A stretch of DNA of 34,971 nucleotides from Propionibacteriaceae bacterium (GTDB taxonomy: Bacteria > Actinomycetota > Actinomycetes > Propionibacteriales > Propionibacteriaceae): contig JAITVA010000008.1 in NCBI GenBank assembly GCA_031286045.1, positions 1-34,971 of the forward strand, read 5' to 3'. Within the stretch, counting starts at the first letter, position 1, and each line of letters begins with the position of its first letter. Both the position numbers and the translations under genes were made by a program. Below, piece by piece: positions 1-7,971 of the stretch. The notes under the pieces were generated by a model. That model was given only the letters and a program-made list of their open reading frames with translations, did no database searches and had not been told where the DNA came from.

Positions 1-31
1 CACAAGTCTCGCGCGACGCCTCAAGGCATGA

Positions 32-142
32 GTCTGGTTCGGCTGGCATAGCTCTCGCGCGGCGCGGCAAACGGTAGCGCAGACGAAGCGAAGCGGCGTC
101 GTGAGCGAGCGCCGCGCGAGAGCTATGCCAGCCGAACCAGAC
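32..142. repeat. Conserved-core hairpin, copy 1: perfect 34-bp inverted repeat (32-65 / 109-142) around a 43-nt core
   Basis: Left arm gtctggttcggctggcatagctctcgcgcggcgc is the exact reverse complement of the right arm; the core ggcaaacggtagcgcagacgaagcgaagcggcgtcgtgagcga recurs at 27869-27911. Confidence 0.95.
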
Positions 143-199
143 GCCCCACATTGACCATCACCCACCTTGAACACAACTCACCCAATGAAAGGAACTGAC

Positions 200-883
200 A
201 TGAGTCAGACTCGCCCCCCTCGGGCATTGGTTCTCATCAACGGGGACGATCCCCATCATGACCTGCTGGCGGCCGTCCCGGTGCTGCAGCAACTCGGTGT
301 CGAAGCCGATCTCGTGACCGACCGTGGCATGGGCATGAACCGCTTCATCGAGCCTCGTCCGGCCACAGCCGACGCCGACGTCTACCTGCTTTATACCTCC
401 GGTGGAGCCTTCGGTCCGGCTCAACAGGCCGCCCTCAAAGCCTTGGTCGAAGAGGGCAAAGGCGTGGTGGCCCTGCACTGCTCCAACCTGATCGGTTTGG
501 GCGAAGGCGGTGTCGAAGCCGACCGGGCACTGTTCGATGTCATCGGCAATCGCTACCTGTCTCACGGGCCGGGTTACCACGAGGGCCGTCAGACCATCGA
601 GTTCGTCGGCCAGCATCCGATCACCGCCGGGCTGGAGGATTTCGAGATCTTCGACGAGTATTACGAATTCGAGTTCGCCGACGACGCTCACCAGGTGCTG
701 GCGACCCGCCGCCGCGTCGAAGACGGGGTCGCGATCCCGGTGATGTACACCCGTCAGCTGGGTCAAGGCCGGGTGGTGTATCTGGCGCTGGGCCATGACC
801 TGCGGGCCTGGGGCGAACCGGGTTTCCGTGCCTTGGTGAGGCGGAGTCTGCGTTGGGCCGCCGGGTTGGCGGTCGAACAGTGA
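200..883 (+). CDS. ThuA-like domain protein
   Basis: ORF with RBS aaagga before ATG at 200; ALVLINGDDPHHDLLAAVPVL...YTSGGAFGPAQQAALKALVEEGKGVVALHCSN resembles the ThuA glutamine-amidotransferase-like fold. Confidence 0.75.
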   Translation: MSQTRPPRALVLINGDDPHHDLLAAVPVLQQLGVEADLVTDRGMGMNRFIEPRPATADADVYLLYTSGGAFGPAQQAALKALVEEGKGVVALHCSNLIGLGEGGVEADRALFDVIGNRYLSHGPGYHEGRQTIEFVGQHPITAGLEDFEIFDEYYEFEFADDAHQVLATRRRVEDGVAIPVMYTRQLGQGRVVYLALGHDLRAWGEPGFRALVRRSLRWAAGLAVEQ

Positions 884-903
884 CCGCGACACCTGGGGAG
901 TCG

Positions 904-1896
904 ATGATCGATCAGGCGCCGTCACGCGACCACCGTGACGGGCGATCCGCGTCTCCTCAGTCTCTCGATGGACACCTCGACGCCAAGCCCTTGGCTGTCA
1001 TGGCTTACACCGTGTTGGAGCCGGCTCTGGCTGATCTTGAAGGCACTCTCGGGCGCTTGGCCGAGTTGGGTTACCTCGGGATGGAGACTTATGGCATCGT
1101 CGAGCACTATGGCCCGACTCGGGTCCGACAAGCACTCGACGCTGCTGGCCTGGCGCTGACAAGCGCCCATACCCCCTTCCCGGCGGGTACTGAGGCTGAG
1201 CGCCTGCTCGACCAAGCCGAGGAGTTGGGGGCGACCAGCCTGGTGTGGTCGCTGGAACCTGAGGAGTTCGCCAACGCGGCGAGCGTCGATCACGGTGTCG
1301 AGCGGGTCAACGAGGCGGCTGAGAGAGCTGCGGCACGCGGCATGCGTGTCGTCTATCACAATCACACGGCGGAGTTCACCCAGCGCTATGACGGCCAGCG
1401 GGCCTACGAGTACCTCCAGGGTGTGCTCGATCCACGGGTGGTGCTGGAACTCGACGCCTACTGGGCACGCTTCGGCGGGGCCGACTTGGCCCAGGTGCTG
1501 GACTCCACCGGCGACCGGATCCACTACATCCACCTCAAGGACGGACCCCTGCGCGATTACGGCAATGACACGTTAGTACCCCTCGGTTCGCCCGACGGAT
1601 CGATCGACTGGGGCCATGTGCTAGGCCACGGCGCTGGACTGGAGTGGCACATCGTCGAGTTGGAGAAGCTGGCCGGCGACGTTTTCGAGGCGCTGGCGCA
1701 GTCGCGTGATTTCTTGGTCGGATCGGGACTGTCCCGAGCCGCTGGGCCGTCGTCCCAGGGCGGCACGGTCAAGGGGTCGGCGCCCCGGTTCGAGGCGGCA
1801 GCCCAGCAGTCACAAGCCCTCCCACCGGATCCATCGTCGCAGGTCGGCGCCCGATCCGCGTCGGCTTGTCCGTGCACCCAGAAGGCGGAGGCCTGA
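904..1896 (+). CDS. Sugar phosphate isomerase/epimerase (TIM barrel, AP endonuclease 2 family)
   Basis: LAELGYLGMETYGIV...HNHTAEF...LELDAYWARFGGAD...IHYIHLKD...G motifs; GGGGAG upstream of ATG 904; the last ~55 aa look like a low-complexity tail. Confidence 0.85.
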   Translation: MIDQAPSRDHRDGRSASPQSLDGHLDAKPLAVMAYTVLEPALADLEGTLGRLAELGYLGMETYGIVEHYGPTRVRQALDAAGLALTSAHTPFPAGTEAERLLDQAEELGATSLVWSLEPEEFANAASVDHGVERVNEAAERAAARGMRVVYHNHTAEFTQRYDGQRAYEYLQGVLDPRVVLELDAYWARFGGADLAQVLDSTGDRIHYIHLKDGPLRDYGNDTLVPLGSPDGSIDWGHVLGHGAGLEWHIVELEKLAGDVFEALAQSRDFLVGSGLSRAAGPSSQGGTVKGSAPRFEAAAQQSQALPPDPSSQVGARSASACPCTQKAEA

Positions 1897-1898
1897 CC

Positions 1899-2894
1899 AT
1901 GGCGAGAAAAGTCTTGTTTCTAGGCGGCGGGGGACTGCTGTCGTCAGCGGTGGCCGATGAGCTCATTCGTGGCGGCGACGACCTCACCATCGTCACGCGC
2001 GGCGATCTCAAGCGGGCCTGCCCTGGTGCGGTCCATCGGCGCGGCGACGTCACGGATCCGGCCCTGGTGCGTGATGTGACGCAGGGCCAGGACTGGGACG
2101 CCGTCGTCAACTGGGTGGCCTACCAGCCGCAGGACTTCGTCCCCCACACCGAAGCGCTGACCGACCGCATCGGGCAATACGTCCTCATTTCGACCTGCTC
2201 GGTCTTCGCCCGCCCGGTCCCACACCTGCCCATCACTGAGTCGTCTGCCCGGCGGCAAGCGGTCTTCGACTACCCCAAGGGCAAGCTGGAGTGCGAGTTC
2301 GCCGCCGAGCGGCTCTTCCAAGACACCGGTTTCCCGATCGCTGTGGTACGTCCCTTCCACTCCTATGACCGGTCAGTGGTACCCCTGCTGTCCGGCTGGA
2401 CGGCCATTCACCGTATGCGACAAGGCTTGCCAGTGGTGGTTTATGGCGACGGCACGTCACTGTGGAGTCTGACGCACACGGCTGACTTCGCCCAGGGGCT
2501 GACCCCCCTGCTGGGCGATTCGCGCATCACCGGCGAGTCGCTCAACATCGTCGACGACACGATGCTGACCTGGGATCAGATCCATGGAGAGTTGGCGCGG
2601 GCGGCTGGAGTGGCTCATCCCCGCTTGGTGCATGTGGGGTACGAGACCATCGGGCGGCGTCTGCCCTGGCTGGCGGATGTGCTGGAACACGATTTTCGGC
2701 ACTCCATGGTGTTCGACACAAGCAAGCTGCGGCGGTTGTTGCCGGCCTGGTCGCCAAGGGTCCAGTTCAGCCAGGCGGCGCGCGACCTTGTTCGCTGTAT
2801 CGTGGAGCATCCTGGGTTGGGCGAAGTGGATTCGACCGTGATGGCGATGATGGACGAGCTCGCGCTCGGTGTTGAGAGGAGCGAACATGGATGA
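1899..2894 (+). CDS. NAD-dependent epimerase/dehydratase family protein
   Basis: MARKVLFLGGGGLLSSAVADELIRGG Rossmann start; VLISTCSVF...YPKGKLECE (YxxxK) catalytic motif. Confidence 0.85.
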   Translation: MARKVLFLGGGGLLSSAVADELIRGGDDLTIVTRGDLKRACPGAVHRRGDVTDPALVRDVTQGQDWDAVVNWVAYQPQDFVPHTEALTDRIGQYVLISTCSVFARPVPHLPITESSARRQAVFDYPKGKLECEFAAERLFQDTGFPIAVVRPFHSYDRSVVPLLSGWTAIHRMRQGLPVVVYGDGTSLWSLTHTADFAQGLTPLLGDSRITGESLNIVDDTMLTWDQIHGELARAAGVAHPRLVHVGYETIGRRLPWLADVLEHDFRHSMVFDTSKLRRLLPAWSPRVQFSQAARDLVRCIVEHPGLGEVDSTVMAMMDELALGVERSEHG

Positions 2895-3915
2895 TCAGAC
2901 CGGGGGCGCGCCTGAACCTTTGATCAACCCCGACTACCCGGATCCACTGTGGATTCAGGTGATGCAGCGCATCGGGGAGCAGTTGGGCCACGGGCGGCTC
3001 AAGCCAGGTGTTCGCTTGCCTCCTGAACGTCAGTTGGCTCTCGACCTCGGAGTGTCCCGAGTGACCTTGCGCAAAGCGCTCAATTGCCTGGTGGAGGAGG
3101 GCAAGATCCGTCCCGCCCAAGGACGCGGCTGGTACGTCGAACGAGCTGCGGCGCCGACCTCGACCGAAGAGTGGCCCAACCGCCTGGAGTCCTTCTCAGA
3201 GACGGCGGCCCGCATGGGGCTGGTCGGGTCCTCGCGCGTGCTTCGTGCCGTCACCGAACCGGCTGGCCTGGACCTGGCTGAGACCTTGGGTATTCCGCCC
3301 GGCTTGCCGATCTTCCACCTCGAACGGGTGCGTCTACTCGGTGGGGTGCCCATCGCGGTCGACTCATCCCAAATCCCGGTTCGACTGCCGCTTGGAGCGG
3401 CGGGTGAGGCGGTGTCTGGTGCGGGGCTCGCGTCGGGGCTCGCGTCGGGACTCGGGGTGGGACTTCGGCCAGTGGGAGGGCCAGTCGCCACAGCCGGGCG
3501 CCGGTCGAGTGGTCCGGTCAGGTCCGCCACTGTGTCCTCGTCGGCTGGTCGTTTCGGGTCGGGCGCCCTGCCGTCGTCGGCTGGTCGTGTCGGGTCTGGC
3601 GCCCTGCCGTCGTCGGCTGGCGAGGTCGGGGCGGTGGCCGGGTCGGGGCCGCTGGACCTGATGGCCCACGACTTCAGCTCCGAATCCTTGTTCCATGTGC
3701 TGGAAGAGGCCGGGGTCGAGCCGGTGCGCACTGAGTCGACGATCGAGGCCATGGGTGCTGACTCCTATGTCGCCGACCAGCTCGGCATCGGCGTGGGCGA
3801 TCCCATCCTGGTGATGAGGCAACTAGCCCTCGACGCCACCGATCACAAATTGTTCACCTCCACCATCAAGTACGCCGGGCAACGCTACCGCCTCCGCACG
3901 TCGTTCGTCCGGTGA
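2887..3915 (+). CDS. GntR-family transcriptional regulator with UTRA domain interrupted by a low-complexity insert
   Basis: PLWIQVMQRIGEQLGHGRLKPGVRLPPERQLALDLGVSRVTLRKALNCLVEEGKI is a GntR wHTH; UTRA-like halves lie on either side of a Gly/Ser-rich repeat. Confidence 0.88.
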   Translation: MDDQTGGAPEPLINPDYPDPLWIQVMQRIGEQLGHGRLKPGVRLPPERQLALDLGVSRVTLRKALNCLVEEGKIRPAQGRGWYVERAAAPTSTEEWPNRLESFSETAARMGLVGSSRVLRAVTEPAGLDLAETLGIPPGLPIFHLERVRLLGGVPIAVDSSQIPVRLPLGAAGEAVSGAGLASGLASGLGVGLRPVGGPVATAGRRSSGPVRSATVSSSAGRFGSGALPSSAGRVGSGALPSSAGEVGAVAGSGPLDLMAHDFSSESLFHVLEEAGVEPVRTESTIEAMGADSYVADQLGIGVGDPILVMRQLALDATDHKLFTSTIKYAGQRYRLRTSFVR

Positions 3916-3967
3916 CAAGGGGCGTGAGGGAACCGTGATGAGTACGGCGCGCAGTCGGGGCACACAA

Positions 3968-4148
3968 CTCGTCCGAAAGTCGACGATTGTCGACTCCCAC
4001 GGTCGGGGCCCAATGGCCCGCCGGCAGCTCATCCGAAGACGGCCGATCTTCGGCTTCTACGGCCGGGGTCGCACAGCCCGCGGGCAACTCGACCAAAGGT
4101 TCACTCATCCTTCACCGTCATCGCAGGGCCGACACTATCCATACACAA
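3968..4148. repeat. Tandem ~60-bp two-hairpin repeat array (units 3968-4027, 4028-4087, 4088-4148)
   Basis: Units begin ctcRtccgaa / ctcgaccaa and share ...ccacggtcggggcc...cccgccggc; first hairpins are AGTCGAC-gatt-GTCGACT and CCGAAGA-cggccga-TCTTCGG. Confidence 0.85.
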
Positions 4149-4289
4149 CTGAGCAAAAGTTGGTATTTTTCGTCCTCGATGTCATTGTTTGGATGGGTTA
4201 TGGCGCGGTTCTGGGTCGAAATGGTGACACAACCCATCCAAACAATGCGGTTGCCGTCTGTTTCCATCGAGTTTTGCTCAGTTGTGTAC
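4142..4289. repeat. ~148-bp nested palindrome (outer arms ~4143-4158 / ~4273-4289; inner arms 4183-4199 / 4231-4247)
   Basis: tacacaactgagcaaaa pairs with ttttgctcagttgtgta; cattgtttggatgggtt pairs perfectly with aacccatccaaacaatg. Confidence 0.9.
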
Positions 4290-4332
4290 CCGCCATCCCG
4301 TCAGACTCCCCATCCAACCGAAAGGAAATCTC

Positions 4333-5328
4333 ATGAAAATCAGTCAGGTCGTCGGACCGCGCCTCAGCCGAGTGGTGGAGGCCCCCGACCCAACCCCGCA
4401 GCCCGGTCATGTCATCGTTGATGTTCTGGCATGTGGCATCTGCACCTCAGACCTGCCCCCCTGGCGGGAATGGGGCAGCGAGGACAAGCCGGTGCTCTTG
4501 GGCCACGAGATCGTCGGCCGTGTCCGCTGGGCCGGGCCGACCAGCGCCTTCACCGTCGGTGACGTCGTCACCGGCTTGGCCGACGGCGGTTTCGCCACCC
4601 AAGCGACCATGAACGAGCACTGGATCGTGCGCGTGCCTGAGGGCATTGAGCCAGGATTGTGCCTAGGTGAGCCCTTCGCTGACTTGGTCGGCGCGATCGA
4701 CGCGGTCGGGCCGACTGCCCTGGGAGCCTCGACCACCGGGGCGGCCAAGGCCGGCCATGAGCGGATCGCCGTTGTCGGGGCCGGTTTCATGGGGTTGGGG
4801 CTGATCCAATTGGCCCGCTTGCGTGCCCCCGAGGTGCTGATCGCCGTCGACCCCTCACCCGCCGCCCGGCAACGCGCCTTGGAGCTGGGCGCCGATCTGG
4901 CCTTCGCCCCCGATGACCTGCCAGCGGAACTGTTGAACGGCCCGACCGGGGAGGGGACGGGTACGACGCCAGACGCCCGGATGGATCTCGTGCTTGAGGC
5001 GGCCGGCCATGCCTCCGCTCTGGAACTGGGCATCCAGCTGGCGCGCCCCTTCGGCACACTGTCGATCGTGGGGTACCACCACTATACGCAAGCATTGTCC
5101 TTACCTATGGACGCCTGGCACAAGGCCCTCGTCGTCCGAGCCGGTTTCACCCCGAATCAGGACCGCTTGATGGCCTACCTGGTCAAGGCCGTGGACCTGA
5201 TCGGTCAGCGCCGCATCACCCAGGCCCCCCTGATCACCCACCGCTTCGGCCTCGACGGCATCGACGAGGCCTACCGCCTCATGGAGTCCCGCACCGACTC
5301 CTTCGTCAAGTCCATCATGGTGCCGTGA
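4333..5328 (+). CDS. Zinc-binding alcohol dehydrogenase family protein (MDR superfamily)
   Basis: ACGICTSDLPPW...LLGHEIVGRV Zn-ADH signature, VVGAGFMGLGLIQLAR nucleotide-binding motif; RBS aaagga before ATG 4333. Confidence 0.9.
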   Translation: MKISQVVGPRLSRVVEAPDPTPQPGHVIVDVLACGICTSDLPPWREWGSEDKPVLLGHEIVGRVRWAGPTSAFTVGDVVTGLADGGFATQATMNEHWIVRVPEGIEPGLCLGEPFADLVGAIDAVGPTALGASTTGAAKAGHERIAVVGAGFMGLGLIQLARLRAPEVLIAVDPSPAARQRALELGADLAFAPDDLPAELLNGPTGEGTGTTPDARMDLVLEAAGHASALELGIQLARPFGTLSIVGYHHYTQALSLPMDAWHKALVVRAGFTPNQDRLMAYLVKAVDLIGQRRITQAPLITHRFGLDGIDEAYRLMESRTDSFVKSIMVP

Positions 5329-5407
5329 GGGGTGACGAGGACCCACGCCGCAGAGTCAGTAGTATCATCGTAAGGAGAAGAGAGCATGAGTAAGGAGGGA
5401 GTGGGCG

Positions 5408-5659
5408 ATGCCTGTGGCGACGATGACTTCAAAGGGGCAGGTGACTGTGCCCGCCTCGATTCGGGCTGCCTTCGATCTCGTGCCGGGGTCTCGTCTCGAG
5501 TTCACTGCCGTCAACGATGAAACGATCATGATTCGTGCCCATGCGCCGAACCTGGCAGAGCTGTATGTGTCGCTGCCCAACAACGGCGTTCACCTCTCGC
5601 TCGCCGACATGGATGATGCCATCGCCGCCGCCGCCGCCGAGTCGGCTGGTTTGGCATGA
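5408..5659 (+). CDS. AbrB/SpoVT-type antitoxin (VapB-like)
   Basis: MTSKGQVTVPASIRAAFDLVPGSRLEF is a typical AbrB/MazE fold; stop overlaps the start of the following PIN gene (ATGA). Confidence 0.85.
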   Translation: MPVATMTSKGQVTVPASIRAAFDLVPGSRLEFTAVNDETIMIRAHAPNLAELYVSLPNNGVHLSLADMDDAIAAAAAESAGLA

Positions 5660-6066
5660 TCGGCCTCGACACCAACGTTCTGGTCCGCTACCTGGTTGAG
5701 GATGACAAAGACCAGAGCCAGCGGGCCAGAGCTATTGTCGCGCAGTTGACCGCCGAGGAGCCTGGCTTCATCAGTCTCGTCACCCTCCTTGAAACAATCT
5801 GGCTTCTTCAGCGAAGCTATAAGGTTGACAGGTTGGCCATCAGACGGGCCATGTCAACGCTCGTCGCCTCACCGGCGCTGGTCATCCATGAGAATGCTGC
5901 AGTCGAGGAGGCTCTGGCGATGGCCGAAGCGCATGATCACGATCTCCCGGATGCCTTGCTGGCCGTCTTGGGACGACGGGCCGGCTGTGCAGAAACCATG
6001 ACTTTCGACCGCCGAGCCGCCCGGCTTCCGGGTATGACTCTAGTGCCACCCTCCTTGGGGGGGTGA
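5656..6066 (+). CDS. PIN-domain ribonuclease toxin (VapC-like)
   Basis: MIGLDTNVLVRYLVEDDKDQ ... LETIWLLQ ... DLPDALLAVLGRRAGCAETMTFDRRAARLPG. Confidence 0.88.
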   Translation: MIGLDTNVLVRYLVEDDKDQSQRARAIVAQLTAEEPGFISLVTLLETIWLLQRSYKVDRLAIRRAMSTLVASPALVIHENAAVEEALAMAEAHDHDLPDALLAVLGRRAGCAETMTFDRRAARLPGMTLVPPSLGG

Positions 6067-6370
6067 AGGTGGACTTCGAGTGCCGCCGGGCAACTGATAT
6101 GTCGGCGATAGCAACAACTATCCGTCTCGCATTGTGAGCGGTGGGTCACGAAGGGCGGCCTGGTGAAACCCCGAACCAGAGGAGGTGAGTGTTGTGCGCA
6201 GTGGCAGTTCGATTCCTAGCCGAGTCCAGAACAACTTGCGCTGTGGCTTGTGCTCTGCAACACTGCTCCCCGCGCTGAGATGCTCGCAGCGGCAGAGATG
6301 CCTCCGACTGTTGACCGCATCACCATCACTCATCAGTCGCTACCGATCTCGGAGGGTGACTACATCCCTT

Positions 6371-6511
6371 AGCCTGGATGCACCGATGGTGGGGTTTGGG
6401 GTGGTGAGTCCCTTCCCTGACCGGTAAACCGGGACGATACAACACCCCAATTCTACCGACCACAAGGGCATTCGCCCACCCCCACCCACCCACCACCGGT
6501 GCATCCAGGCT
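6371..6511. repeat. Inverted repeat 6371-6393 / 6489-6511 (23 bp, one mismatch)
   Basis: agcctggatgcaccgatggtggg versus cccaccaccggtgcatccaggct. Confidence 0.9.
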
Positions 6512-7767
6512 TAGGCTCGTAGGGTTCCCAGAGGGACGACGGTGACTCCATCAGGACGCTGGTGGGCGAACCCTGATCCGGTGATGGCTATGAGTGCGCG
6601 CGGTTTGCCCATGACAGACTGATCCACGGTCGCGGCGACGTCTAGTAGTGTCCGGGCTGCTGTGTCCACCGCACCAAATCCGAGCTTCACTTCGACGGCG
6701 GACCAAGAGCCGTCCGGCAATTCGATAATGGCGTCAGCTTCGAGTCCGCTTGAGTCGCGGTAGTGGAAGACATCGCCTCTCGCCGCGCTGATGTACGCAC
6801 GTAGATCATGAATGACAGCCGACTCGAAGAGAAGGCCAAGGTACTCGATGTCAGACTTCAATCGATCCACGGTCAACCCTAATGCGGCGCAGCTGAGCCC
6901 GGAGTCGCATAGGTGGCGTTTCGGACTGGTGCGCAGTCGTGCGCGAGAACGGATATGTGTGTTCCAGGCTTCAAGGTCATTAGTCACCATCAGACGGTTC
7001 AGAATATCAAGATAGTCGGCGATGCTGTTGCGATCGGCTGCCTTCTCTGAGCCGCCGGTGTCTGCGGCGATGCGGGCGATGCTGGCTTCGCTGGAGACAT
7101 GTCGGGCCAATGACCGCATGACGCGTCGAACCCTGGCAGTGGAGCGGCGTGGGCCGCCGGCTTTGTGAAAGTCGATCTCGGTCAGAATTGAGAAGTAGTT
7201 TTCGTTGGCGAGGCGCGCAGTGGGGAGGTCCAACTCAAGGTTGCCGGGCCAACCACCGATCATCAGACGTTCGGCAATGGTTGCGATGTCCGTGGTGAGG
7301 ACGTGAGACTGGACGGGAAGGCCATTGAGGATATCGTGGAGCGACACTTCACCGGTTGACCAGCCCCGCTCGGACCATGTCATCGTGCCCATAGTGATCA
7401 GGCCAAATCGCCCGACTCCACTGTGGAGGCCTTTCATCTGCGTGTCTCGGGGGGTCGACGATCCCGTCAGAATGAATAGCCCCTTTTCTTTGCGTTGGTC
7501 CACCTCATGCCGCACTGAGTTCCACAGTTGTGGTTGCTCCTGCCACTCATCGATCAGGCGGGGGTTCTCACCGGTGAGGAGAATTGTCGGATCTGTGTCC
7601 ATCGCAGCCTGAATGGTCGAGCTGTCATCAATGGTCACCTCGCTGCGCGAATGGGAACGGGCTGTTTCTGTCTTTCCGCAGCCCTTGGGGCCACGGATCA
7701 ATAGGGCTCCAGCGGCGTCAAGCTGGGCTTGTACTAGGGAGTCCACCAAGCGAGGTATGTATTCCAT
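6511..7767 (-). CDS. AAA ATPase with DUF4143-like C-terminus
   Basis: MEYIPRLVDSLVQAQLDAAGALLIRGPKGCGKTETA Walker A, LIDEWQEQPQLWNSVRHEVD Walker B region, C-terminal EADAIIELPDGSWSAVEVKLG. Confidence 0.9.
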   Translation of the reverse strand: MEYIPRLVDSLVQAQLDAAGALLIRGPKGCGKTETARSHSRSEVTIDDSSTIQAAMDTDPTILLTGENPRLIDEWQEQPQLWNSVRHEVDQRKEKGLFILTGSSTPRDTQMKGLHSGVGRFGLITMGTMTWSERGWSTGEVSLHDILNGLPVQSHVLTTDIATIAERLMIGGWPGNLELDLPTARLANENYFSILTEIDFHKAGGPRRSTARVRRVMRSLARHVSSEASIARIAADTGGSEKAADRNSIADYLDILNRLMVTNDLEAWNTHIRSRARLRTSPKRHLCDSGLSCAALGLTVDRLKSDIEYLGLLFESAVIHDLRAYISAARGDVFHYRDSSGLEADAIIELPDGSWSAVEVKLGFGAVDTAARTLLDVAATVDQSVMGKPRALIAITGSGFAHQRPDGVTVVPLGTLRA

Positions 7768-7782
7768 GAGCTCATACTATCC

Positions 7783-7851
7783 AAAACCCGCACCTTGCAG
7801 AGTTGAAAACCCGCACTTTGCGGACTTGAAAACCCGCACTTTGCAGAGATT
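7783..7851. repeat. Three tandem 23-bp iterons upstream of the AAA/DUF4143 gene
   Basis: aaaacccgcaccttgcagagttg / aaaacccgcactttgcggacttg / aaaacccgcactttgcagagatt. Confidence 0.92.
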
Positions 7852-7971
7852 GGCAGAGTGGTCAACCGACCTCGTGTCTTTTCTTCGTCGCGGACCTGAC
7901 CGCGGCAGTAGGGGATAGATGTGCTTTCGACTGCTGACGCGCGGGGTGGTGGGTCCTAGTCGTGGCGAGAT

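Noticed and set aside
32-142. Interpretation of the 34-bp inverted repeat as a plain Rho-independent terminator
   Set aside because: 43-nt loop and no U-tract are unlike an intrinsic terminator, and the loop rather than the stem is the conserved part
158-925. Long antisense ORF (255 aa) opposite the ThuA-like gene
   Set aside because: High-GC shadow ORF; the + strand frame has family motifs and an RBS
3968-4148. Possible CRISPR array
   Set aside because: Units are 60-bp tandem degenerate repeats with internal hairpins, with no uniform short repeat/spacer pattern and no cas genes in the window
6201-6232. tRNA-like TTCGATTCC (T-loop) motif
   Set aside because: Flanking bases do not form a T-stem (ggcag versus cctag) and no anticodon or acceptor arms are visible
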